Source: Leuctra nigra (taxonomy: Eukaryota; Arthropoda; Insecta; Plecoptera; Leuctridae). From it: a stretch of DNA of 64,000 bases. Both the position numbers and the translations under genes were made by a program. The notes below the pieces were generated by a model. It saw only the letters and a program-made list of their open reading frames with translations, did not search any database and was not told the DNA's origin. The stretch spans positions 1,178,001 to 1,242,000 of the forward strand of contig OW203770.1 in assembly GCA_934045905.1 (NCBI GenBank). The letters run 5' to 3'. Positions 33,502-44,550 of this stretch are shown one piece after another (position 1 is the stretch's first letter; the number at the start of each line of letters is the position of its first letter).

Positions 33502-34422
33502 TACCGGGTGGCCCAAAAAAATACACAATGGGCGAGACTTCGCTGTAATAAAACTACTGTACAAAATTAGCTCAAAATTTCACATAATATAAAAAAAATA
33601 CTAAGGTTGGATGTGTGAAAGTTTCAAAATCATAAATTGTTTAGAAAGTAAGTTACAGCTGCTAGAATTTGGCTGTCGAAAAATCGATTATACGTAACAC
33701 AAAGAGCGCGTGTTCAGAAAACGTCCATTGGCCGGGACGCTGTTTCTTTAAAACTACTAACGATATCAAGCTGAACATTTCAAATATTATTCACAATATA
33801 TTGCTATCAGTTGTGTAAAAATTTCAATCTATTTGGATCATAGGATCAAAAGTTGTGGTTTCTTGAAGTTGAGCTTAAAAGCAGAATACACTAAGATAAT
33901 AATTTCACAAGTATTTATTACCCACGATAATTTTCAAAAAGTGAAATTATCTACTGGATTTCAGCTGAACCTCAAGATACCGTAACTTTCGTTTCATTGA
34001 TCCAAATGTATTGATTTTCTCACATAATTGAGAGCAATATATTTTGAATACAATCTAAAAATGTCAGCTTGATATCGTTAGTAGTTTTATTGAGCTATTT
34101 ACAGGATGTTTACTATGTATATGAATTGTTCGAATTATTATAGAAATCTAATACCTATATATCTGAACGGCATTAGCTTATTAATGTTTTTCTCCTTGTT
34201 CATATTTTTTATTTCAAACATACGATTATTGTTTGGAAATGTACGATTTTGCAATGACCAAATTCTAGCAGGTAACTCTTTTGACAAATGTTATGTTTTT
34301 CAAACTTTCCAACATCAAACCTTAGCATGTTGTTTATATTATGTGAAATTTCAGCTTGATTTGTGTAGTAGTTTCGTCACAGCGATGTCTCGCCCATTGT
34401 TCGTTTTTTTGGCCACATGGTA
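33502..34422. mobile_element. MITE family V, copy 1
   Basis: Ends TACCGGGTGGCCCAAAAAAA and TTTTTTTGGCCACATGGTA, with ACAATGGGCGAGAC / GTCTCGCCCATTGT just inside. Inner inverted pieces (GATATCAAGCTGA near 33770, TCAGCTTGATATCG near 34060) show a foldback body. A family V end also occurs at 17040-17130. Confidence 0.75.
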
Positions 34423-34706
34423 TATCCTATATTTATAAATGTTGAAATATAAATTTTGCTTCATGTTGATCAAACTCTTTGGGTTGTTAATAAATACTAC
34501 TCGTATACTGATGTGATGTGTAATAACTAATAATAGTAAATCAACTTGTAATGAAAAGTGTGCTCTTTATCAATACCTATGTAATAATGTTTTAAGAATG
34601 TTTACTATATAAGTATGATTTGAAGGCTACAGGGAAAGACCGACTAGTATTTTTTTTGTTTAATTGTGTCTTCTTGCAGTGATTCTTATGAGCTTTAAGC
34701 AAAGCT

Positions 34707-35340
34707 TTAAGGTGGCTGTATATCACGTGACTTTTTAACCAAAAAGCTACACATTTTCTATTGGAAGGGTTCAGTTTAGCAAATACTTCTCACTCATCAG
34801 AAAAGTTAGGACACATCTGTTGGAACTAATCTACGCAGAAAAGAACTGCGAAAATAACATATTAGATGATTTTACTTCCTTGCACCTAAATATTCTCAAA
34901 TCAAGACCTGAAGTTGAAGGAAATTCTACGAGTTGCAAAGAACAGCAAACATTACTCTAATAAAAAGGCATATATGCATCACAAACCTGACGCAATGTCA
35001 GAATATATAACATGCGCTCTTTCTTCCTCTTTCCAACGAAATGTTGAGATATTAATTATATCCACTATTATGAATGTAATGTTTAAACGAACAGCACTGG
35101 GTTTTGACAGTCTTCACACGCGTACGTATACACGATATTTGTGTTGTTTTTATTATAAAACCACTGCAAAATTAAATAATATTGACTGCAAATATTGATA
35201 AGCTCAAGTATGCAGTGAATTTCCTTCATAAATCACCTTGGATTACTCAACATGAACGATGTAAGGTATGTACTCATAGGTAACTATTTCTTTTGATCGG
35301 ATGTAGAGAAATAAAGTCACGTGATATACAGCCACCTTAA
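34707..35340. mobile_element. TTAA-ended family P, copy 1
   Basis: Ends TTAAGGTGGCTGTATATCAC and GTGATATACAGCCACCTTAA are exact inverted repeats, followed inward by GTGACTTT. 634 bp. The second copy is at 46566-47192. The shared small open frame is not treated as a gene. Confidence 0.9.
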
Positions 35341-35738
35341 GAGGCAAACGGAAGCGAACGGGAATCGCACGGTTCGTCTGGGCGTTTTTTGAAATTTTGT
35401 CTTCCCACTAAATAATTTTAAAAAATCAGATAGTAACGACCCATAAAAGTCTAATAGACTAAATAATGCCGCAAACTGGAGTTCATTATGACCTCTGGTG
35501 CGACCTCAAAGTGTTAAATACGATATTTTTAATAAAAATATTTAAAATAATCGTATTTAACACTTTGAGGTCGCACCAGAGGTCATAATGAACTCCAGTT
35601 TGCGGCATTATTTAGTCTATTAGACTGTTATGGGTCATTACTATCTGATTTTTTGAAATTATTGAGTGGGAAGACAAAATTGCAAAAAATCGCTCTGACG
35701 AACCGTGCGATTCCCGTTCGCTTCCGTTTGCCTCTTAA
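35337..35738. mobile_element. Near-perfect 402-bp palindrome, family O, copy 1
   Basis: TTAA at both ends. Arms of about 195 bp run from TTAAGAGGCAAACGGAAGCG to a short AT loop near 35535. Mismatches are few. It abuts family P with one shared TTAA (35337-35340). A second copy is at 41210. Confidence 0.93.
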
Positions 35739-36661
35739 TACCTTTTATTCATATACCTCCTTACTGATAAGTCCATTGACTAGTATAGGGCTATGTTCTG
35801 TGTGATTACTGCAGGTGAATAGACATTGCAACATTGTATTTGAGGGTTTTGATAGTCCCATAACATGAGTGGGAGAGAGACAGACATATATGAATCAGAG
35901 ACATCTAGCGGTGAGTTTTATTTTTAGACAGGACTTAGTTTTTTTTCGCAAATTCTCACATACAGATTTTTGCATTACATGAAACATCTTCTTGCTTTAA
36001 TATCTATTATCTATCAATCTAATAAATATCTAGATAAAATAAATATAAAAAAATATAAAATAATATATAATATCTCTCAATTCATAGATTTTCACAAAAT
36101 TGACAGACACTATAGGGAAAAACTTGGACCCAAATACAACAAAAATTTTGCATTTTACACTATATTTATGACCCATTTATTGAATGAATGACTTATTGGA
36201 AACAAATCCCAAATATTTGTTAGGTTACTATACACATGAATTAACAAAAGATTTGGTTCAAAATTCTGAAATGGTTAATATTTGGCATTTTTGACCCCAT
36301 TTTGACAAAGGGGGGTTACTCTAACAACTCTTACAAAAAATGTAATGATGTAAAGCGATCCCTTGTCTACAAATTGACTCCAAGTTTGTTCGGGTTTTTG
36401 GTTGGTTCGGGAGATACGATTTTTTAGGTGACATATTATTTTAATAAATATTGCACCTTTGTCAATACATTGCTGCAGTTTTCCACCAAATCCAAGGGAT
36501 TTGGACAGAAAAAAACTAAACTTAACCTTAACCTTGAAACTAGAATCATTTTTTTCCCAAAATTCCTGTTTTCCGGAAAAAACCGAAAAATTCAGTTTTT
36601 CCTCAAGATTTTTTGGTTCGGAAATATTGGAACCCTACATTTTCCTAATGGTATACTTAAA
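35739..36661. other. No gene or element recognised
   Basis: AT-rich DNA; short open frames here are compositional. Contains AT-rich words near 36000-36080. Confidence 0.4.
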
Positions 36662-38578
36662 CCCCATAAAAAACACTCCATGTAAAAATACCAGCCAAGT
36701 CGCTTCAACTATAAAAAAATAGAAGAAATCTAAAAATTCAGCACTGAAAGCACTGTATATAGTAAAGAAGCATATGCAAAAATCAAATGTACCTAAATAT
36801 ATATAATATACATATAATAACCTTAAAAACGATGCGCCAAGTATATTTTGGTTTTTCAAATTAAGTTTTGACTGGGCCCATTTTTTGATATCACTAGTTT
36901 TCAGTGCTGAATTTTTAGATTTCTTCTCTTTTTTTATAGTTGAAGAGACTTGGCTGGTATTTTTACATGGAGTGTTTTTTATGGGGATATCACTCCTTTT
37001 TTTAGTTTATTTACACAACTTGTAACACATATTGGAGCAACAATGACTAATTCCTTAAAAAAATTACGCTCTTTCCGAATTGGTTACTACGAAAAATCGT
37101 GTTTGGTGCTAAATATATGCTTAAGGGGAATGTACACTGAATTTTGTATCTCAGCTAATATAAGTGGCACAACCTTCAGATTTTAAAATCAAATAACAAC
37201 TTACTCAAAAAAAATTAAAAATTAAAAAAAAAAAATGGACAAATTGAATGGGTTTTATTTAGTTTTTATGCATAAAAAAATACATCCACCAAATTTGCTT
37301 CTCCTTTTTTGAATTTCAAAATACAAAAAATTACAATTTTTTTTTTAGTTACCAGAGGCACATTGCATAAAATAACGTGGAGTTTTTCTAATAAATTTAC
37401 TTATTTTAGGAGTTAAAATTTTTGAATACGTACATTTCTGATTTTACTACTTTTACCTATTAATTTGACATATTTAGTGTTATTATTTTTTTTAAATTTA
37501 TTCAAACATTTTTAACTGATAAAATAAGTAAATTTATTTGAAAAACTCCACGTTGTTTTATGCAGTGTGCCTCTGGTAACAAAAATAAAAAATTATTTTT
37601 TTTGTATTTTGAAATACCAAAAAAGGAGTAGCAAATTTGGTGAATGTATGTTTTTAAGCAAAAAACTAAATACAATCCATATATATCCATTTATTTTTTT
37701 ATTTTTTTTGAGTAAGTTTTTATTTGATTCTAAAGTTTGAAGGTTGTGCCACTTATATTAGCTGAGTCCAAAATTCAGTGTACATTCCCCTTAAGATGAT
37801 ATTCCATCAAGAATTGCGAAAGCATCATATCAATCGGCCCAGCTGTTTTCGAGATATGGTATCACTTCCAGTTTTCAAAATGGCGGAAGAAATAACTGCC
37901 ACGTAGAATTTATTTCTAAAAATGTTATATATCATTATAAGCCTTCTGAATATGTAGTTATTGTAGTAAGAGGTGATTAAAGTCCAATTCTTCATTTTTA
38001 TGACGTTATTTCCGGTTTCGGTAATAGTACATTTCTTTTTTGATTATTGGTATTTCACATAGATGACCGTCTGAATCATTTGGCGATAGTTTTATTCCGA
38101 TCGGTCTAGCCGTTTTCGAGATATGACGTCACTTCCGGTTTCAAAATGGCGGCTTCCGGTTGGTTTTATAAAAAGGCACCTCAGACGCCAAAAGTGCACA
38201 TGTGGTAAAAATTTCAGATCGATCGGCTCAGCCGTTTAGGCTGTGGCTGTGATTGCGGTGTTTCCTGATATCATCATCATCATCTAAAGATCAAAGTGGT
38301 GTAATTTCACTGTTTTCACTGCCCTCTAGTTCGTAAATGGCCTAACCTGTTGTTCCCAAATTTGGTATATGTTGTCAGGTGGGCCATAGCTCGAAATTAA
38401 GATATTTTGCAACAACGTGAGATTTTCGAATTTTAAGATCCAGTAGGCCGAAAATGCCATGTTGTTGCTTACAGTAAAAGTGTTTGGTCTGCTCCTCAGT
38501 TTATTAGGCATTTACGGTATGTTGAGTGAGTGTGAGTGTACAGTACGACTTGGCTGGGTGGAGCGACCGCTCCACTAG
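36662..38578 (+). mobile_element. Helitron-like element M, copy 2, interrupted
   Basis: Same 5' palindrome (CCCCATAAAAAACACTCC start) and same 3' end (TGGAGCGACCGCTCCACTAG) as 10201-11529. Split by the TTAA element at 37121-37794. ATCATC microsatellite near 38270. Confidence 0.65.
37121..37794. mobile_element. TTAA element with GGGGAATGTACACTGAA ends
   Basis: Left end TTAAGGGGAATGTACACTGA, right end TCAGTGTACATTCCCCTTAA, an exact 20-bp inverted repeat. The palindrome extends far inward (GCCACTTATATTAGCTGA pair, then ACTCCACGTT pair). Comparison with element M copy 1 near 10728 shows the uninterrupted site. 674 bp. Confidence 0.92.
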
Positions 38579-38711
38579 ATTCACACAAATACTCTAACGA
38601 TTTAATATTATTTGGAAGAGCATGAAACTCCCTATAGAAAATAGATACCTATTGATGTTATTGAGATGTCACTTCGCATACTGTGTGTTTATTCAAGTCT
38701 CGCATTATTAC

Positions 38712-39105
38712 CAGGCGCGTAGGAAGGGGTGGGGGTGGGGAGGGGGATTATCCCCCCCCCCCACCCACACAAGCATTAAGTTTAGTGTCTAAGAATCACT
38801 TAAAAATTGTTTAAATTCTAAAAAAAAAAATCCCCGTGGGGCAAAACGAGCGAGTTATTTGTTGTAAATTTGAGCATCCCAGAATCAATTATAAAATGAT
38901 CATATTCGAAAAAATGCCCTGCGGGGCAATAATTGGAGGATTTTTTTTGCTTCAGTTTCTACATTTTAAAGCTCCAGAAATATATTTAACTGTTTTAAAT
39001 TCTAAAAGACGCCCTGCGGTGTTAAAACTAGGGGGCTTCGACCCCCCAGACCCCCCTTCCGGGTGTCGCACTCCCCCCATGATGAAAGTAGTTCCTACGC
39101 ACCTG
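38712..39105. mobile_element. hAT-like MITE N, copy 2
   Basis: Ends CAGGCGCGTAGGAA and TTCCTACGCACCTG. Flanks ATTATTAC / ATTGTAAC match 6 of 8. Interior carries CCCTGCGGGGCAATAATTGG-like units as in copy 1. Confidence 0.8.
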
Positions 39106-39841
39106 ATTGTAACTATAGGCAAAGTGGATTGATTCATAATTTAACACGAATAATTGTTCTTTCATCATCTTCGTCAATAAGTGTAGTAAATATAGATGAC
39201 GTACGAGTATGACATTAGACATAGCAATGCATAACATTAATAACATTGATTACCTGCTATACTTAAGCTGCTGATGTTTTAACTGATTGACGCACAAGGG
39301 AAGAAAATCAGGTATAGAGAAGGACAGCTGGAGTTCAGACATTATTGAAATGTCTACGAGTAGCTCCATATTAAACTGATTACCACAATTACACAATTTA
39401 AAAGTTCGTGTGTTGATTATTGTTTCTCAGTTTAAGTGAATGAAGTTAATTAGAAAACGTAAGAAATTTACATGGTAATAGTTTGATAGTTTGTAAACAT
39501 ACAAATAGAAGAAATTCTGCAAAGTGTGATAATCAGTTGCCTTATCGCACATAATATTTATTGAAACATAAGAGTATCATTTGGGAAGTGGAGATACAAT
39601 GATATTGCCACAGAGTCTCTGTTACGTCCATTTTCCAAAGAGGCACATTTTCTTATTATTTGTTGAATTAGAATCATAGAATGTTTTAACGGAATGTAAT
39701 GTAAGTAGTCAATAAACACGAAGTTTGAAAGAAATTTTTTGTCAATGAAGACTTTAGCTATAGAATATAATTTTTGGGGAATCATTTTAATAATAAGTGT
39801 TTATTTTCATTCTCTATTTTATACAATTATATAAAATCAGG
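39106..39841. other. No feature seen
   Basis: AT-rich spacer; no gene, repeat ends or microsatellite recognised. Confidence 0.4.
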
Positions 39842-40370
39842 TTAAGGTGGCGCGATCACTCGAGGCATAGTCTCAGATCTTCATAGTTTTTTGTGTACTT
39901 ATTGATAACCATGCCATACACAATCCCTGAAAAAATTAAACACTTCTCGTGTCTAGTTTCTTAGATATTTTGATTTTTCTCCCTTATGATATCTTAATAT
40001 AGCAGACAAGTAAAATCGTGTCATTTTTAAGCTAAAATGAAGTTCTAATTTTTTCGTACCGTTAGATTTTAACAAAAAAAAAAAATTTTGGTAGACCTAC
40101 GGACACACTATCAGGAAAACAAATTGAAAACAATACCAACGTGTTCTATTTTAAAAGTTATTAACCAAATTCGAAATGATATTCCTGTACCTCCCATGTT
40201 AAAGTTTTGTTCATTCTCAAAATACATAAAATTGAAAACTCATTATTGGGCGTGAGTTGCAAACTACGGTATTAAATGAGTACATAGTTGAACGTTTGTA
40301 AAAAGTTTTTTGACATGGTAATTTCAAAAATAAATAATAATGTGCTTTATCGAGTGTTCGCGCCACTTTT
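39842..40370 (+). mobile_element. TTAA-ended family L, copy 2, near complete
   Basis: Ends TTAAGGTGGCGCGATCACTC and GAGTGTTCGCGCCACTTTTA. 529 bp, uninterrupted; serves as the reference for the copies at 10105 and 58847. Confidence 0.8.
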
Positions 40371-41209
40371 AGATAACTAATACTAAGGGCCTTAAATGAT
40401 TCTTATGTCTGTTGAATCCTCTCAGGGGCGGATCTAGCCTCTTGTCATGGAGGGGGCGATTTTGGAAAATATGAAGGGGGTCTAGTGGTATCCCCAGCAG
40501 GGGGTGGGGATAATGCAAGGAAAACAATTTTCTCACGGGCTAAGGGAGGTGTGGGGGGCGGGCCCCCCACCCTTCCCCGCAGGGCGTTTTTTGATTTTTG
40601 GACACTTTGAAATCAAATTTTAAGACGTTATGAGGTGTATTTTGTTGAACAATTCTTTATTTTTTAAGCTTAAACACTTTAAGGTAGTGCCCCCACCTTG
40701 CCCCGCAGGGTATTTTTTGGTTTGTTGACACTTCGAAATTAATTTTCGGAGTTTTTTGTTTAGAAAATGAAACTATACGTAAATAACACCACCAAATTTT
40801 TATGCTATCCTGACATCCTTGACCCCCAGTCAACATTTAGTTTTAAGGCACTTTTAGAGCAAAGATTAAACCTTGCCAATAAATAAGCCATATGATTACG
40901 ATATTTTTGTAAATTTTACGAAATGAAAAATCAACCTGCTGATCTTAATAGAAGGTGGTGGAGGAATCATGGGGGGGGGGAGATCGCCCCTTCCACCCCT
41001 CCCTGGATCCGATTTCCTCTCACATATTTCTACTCTTCACTACCTACATTCCCTCTATCCTCCTCTTTTCATATCCCTCAATTTCTCTTCAACTTCCCAT
41101 CAACTCAAATACTCTGTTCTAAATTTGGTCAATCCTTCCTTCCTTCCTCGAAGTCTTCAAACGTCTTCAATTTTCTTCCACTGCAACGCCTTTCCCTTAT
41201 TGTAACTTG
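40371..41209. repeat. G/C-rich repeat fragments in non-genic DNA
   Basis: 40430-40760 holds TGCCCCGCAGGG-type blocks related to 32385-33135. A G run at 40971-40980 is followed by a pyrimidine-rich stretch (41020-41200, many CTTCC words). No gene seen. Confidence 0.45.
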
Positions 41210-41613
41210 TTAAGAGGCAAACGGAAGCGAGCGGGAATCGCACGGTTCGTCAGAGCGTTTTTTTTGAAATTGTGTCTTCCCACTCAATAATTTCAAAAAA
41301 TCAGATAGTAACGACCCATTACAGCCTAAAAGACTAAATAATGCCGCACATTGGAGTTCATTATGACCTCTGGTGCGACCTCAAAGTGTTAAATACGATA
41401 TTTTTAATAAAATAATCGAAAATAATCGTATTTAACACTTTGAGGTCGTACCAGAGGTCATAATGAACTCCAGTGTGCGGCATTATTTAGTATATTGGGC
41501 TGTTATGGGTCGTTACTATCTGATTTTTTAAAATATTTAAGTGGGAAGACACAATTTCAAAAAAACGCTCTGACGAACCGTGTGATTCCCGCTCGCTTCC
41601 GTTTGCCTCTTAA
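41210..41613. mobile_element. Near-perfect 404-bp palindrome, family O, copy 2
   Basis: TTAA at both ends; nearly identical to 35337-35738 in both arms (TTAAGAGGCAAACGGAAGCG). High identity of copies and of arms indicates recent activity or ongoing repair within the arms. Confidence 0.93.
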
Positions 41614-41704
41614 ATTTCTAACTTTAAGGTAATGGTTTTACTTATTTGTTTGTCGCCAACTTCATGACATGCAAATTATTTTGTGATTGTGGTCAACGTA
41701 TATG

Positions 41705-42400
41705 ATAAACCCCATGAAAACACCCAGAGTAAAAATACCAGGCAAGTCCCTTCAGCTGAAAATAATGAAATAAATGTAAAACTATAACACTGAAAAGAAG
41801 TGATATCAAAAAATTGGACAAGTCAAAACTTTATTATAAAAATCAAAATATATCGTGCATATGAATATAGTATAGAAGTAGGCCAGAAATCAAATGTACC
41901 TACATCTATAACATAGGGGCATGTGCATAAAGGACGTCACGCTAAAAATGGGATATTTTAACACCCCCCCCCCCTCCCCCTGCACGCTGTGTCACACTTT
42001 TCGAGACCCCCACCCCCCCTAAAAGGACGTCACAAATCTATCTCTACCCTCCCTTAAATAGAATATTTTTTACTGTAAAATGTATCAGAATTTCTCGTTT
42101 TTAGCGAAATTTTCGGTCCCGACTTACCTATCAACTGAAATTTAAAATGCTTGTAAATATCTATCAAAACGTAACGTCCTACTGCCTCCAGACCCCCCCC
42201 CCCCTGTCACACTGTGTTCCATACTGGTGCACCCCCCTTCCCCCCCCCCCCCCTGAAGCGTGGCGTTCTTTATGCACAGCCCCATACGATAAAGTATACC
42301 TTTAGATAAAGCTCTAAAAAACGATGCGCCAAAAACATATAAATATTCTTGGCGCATCGTTTTTAGGGCCTTATAGGTATACTTTATCGTACCGGGGGTG
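41705..42400 (+). mobile_element. Helitron-like element M, 5' part, interrupted
   Basis: Decayed copy of the M 5' palindrome (CCCCATGAAAACACCCAG start; AACGATGCGCCAAAAACATA inside). Split by the MITE at 41916-42283. The 3' hairpin end is absent. Confidence 0.55.
41916..42283. mobile_element. MITE with GGGGC..TGTGCATAAAG ends
   Basis: Ends GGGGCATGTGCATAAAGGAC and GTTCTTTATGCACAGCCCC are imperfect inverted repeats, flanked by ATA on both sides. Several C/CT runs inside (41965-42015, 42190-42250). Confidence 0.75.
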
Positions 42401-42555
42401 GTGAGGGGGCGAATTTGGGGAGGTCATGGGACTAGGTTGACCCTGAAGTGCTCTAAGTTGGGACCAACTCAATGTGAGTTGAATGATGAGTTGAGTCAAT
42501 GTGTTCATATTGTTTTCTCTTTATTATTGAAAGGTAACACCAGATAGCCATTACA

Positions 42556-44517
42556 ATGGACGAGTCTCCCATTATCGGGCAACTCTGGACTCCAGGACGC
42601 ACGATGTCCTCTACAGTGAATGTGCCTGACGCGGCGCCATCTGTCGGTGTGAAGCGGGGATTCCTGGCGAAGCTGCTGCCACCTGTTGACGTGTACCTCA
42701 GCGCCTTGCCGATGATCCTCGCGTCCAAGCTGCTCGGCCTCGTCAGCTTCACGATCAGCCGCGTCGATAGCCGCGTCAGGTTCACAACGTCGCGTCTAGG
42801 AGCACTCTACAGCATCGCCATAGCAACGGCTATGACGTACTTCACGAGCGTAGTTCTCTACTGGGAGTGGGATGAATTCTATCTTGTACCTTTACACTAT
42901 TTGATAGCGTACATTAATTTTGTTATCTATGAAAGTTTCATCATTGCCTCGATATGTTTCATTCTGAACTCTCTGAGACAACAGAAGATGATCTCCATCT
43001 TTGAACAGTTGTTTGAGATCGATGTTACCATGGCAACTCTCAGCATCCGAGTACCTCACATCAAGTATATGCTACTTAATATTGGCTTCATTCTCCTGGA
43101 AGTTTTCTCGCCACTGACAATGTTTATAACTGATCTCCAACAAAAGAGCGGGTCTCCAGAGGACTGGCTTGCTTATTACCTCCCTCGCCCTTTGGTATCC
43201 ATCTTTGAATGTCAGTATGTGTTTTGCGTCGTCGCCGTGCACCAGCGCTTCCGCCTCCTGAACGCATACCTCCGGTCCCGAGGTCAGCAACTGGACGCGG
43301 CTGGAGTCAACAAGATGGCGGCGCTGCATGGGGCGATCACGAAAGTCGCGACGCTTGTCACCAACGTCTTCTATGTGCCACTCTTTGTCATGTTCTTGAT
43401 GCACTTTGTCGAAATTATTTGTAACACTTACCAATTAGCGACAACCGTCATGTTGAGAAGACTATATTATCTGAATTTTTCATTTCTGTGTATCACTTTT
43501 AGTACGGTGGTGCGGAGTATTTTGATTTGCCTCGGCTGTCACCTAACTGCGTTGGAGGTACGTATGTACACGTGCATGATAAATTGAGCGAGCGTCACCA
43601 CGGTACTCTTATGGCACTTTCTCTGTGTTTTTTTTTGTTTTTTTTGCCCAGGTTAAACCGCTCAAGCAATCGATCTGAAACTTTGCACATATTATGCTAA
43701 CGTAATCTATGCGGTCCCTGGGATCGTTTTTGAATGGGCTCCTGTGATTGGTTCCAGTTTAAAAAAATTTCGATTGGTTGCCCCGATCAATTTGAAATTT
43801 AGCAAAGTCATTGTAACCCAACATTGTACCCAATCATAAAAAGTTTCAGCCAAATCCTGCCATTGGTTAAAATTTAAAACCATATTTCCTCTGTTTTTTG
43901 AAATTTTAACTAGAACCGTCTGACCGATCAACTTAAAACTTTGCATGGTCATTGGGACCAGCATTATCTGTGTTTTTGACAACTAAACTGTGTTTAAATC
44001 CAAAAGTTATTGATAGTTTACGGACATTTTGCGTGTTTGCTGTCAAATTTCTTGAATTTCATATTTCACGGCGACTTCGACTCTTCAGTTCTAATCCAAG
44101 GTAGTTAGAGAAGAAACTTTCAATCTCATATAAAATTAATTAATTAATAATAATGACCGTTCAACAGTTTGATCTGATATTGTGTGAGTGGTCCCAGGTA
44201 TATTTTTTGAACAAGACCCTGTGATTTTTGAAAATTAACAATCATAAAGGTTCAATCGATCAACTTTGCATGGTTATTGGGACCAATATTTTAGAATTAT
44301 TGGTTTTTAATTACATTTTCGATAGACAGAATTTTGATTTGAGGTGTTGCGCGTATCCGTGCTCGCTCATCAACGCGTTACACAGAGCGTTTTCCTGGTA
44401 TTAAGAGGCTGGGTAGTGAGTTTGTCCTTGAATAAGTACTTTTAATCCTATTTTTATCAATATCTTTTACCAATTGTTCATGAAATTAGGTTCTTTACGC
44501 TTGTTAACTGTTCAAAC

Positions 44518-44550
<33 letters not shown>

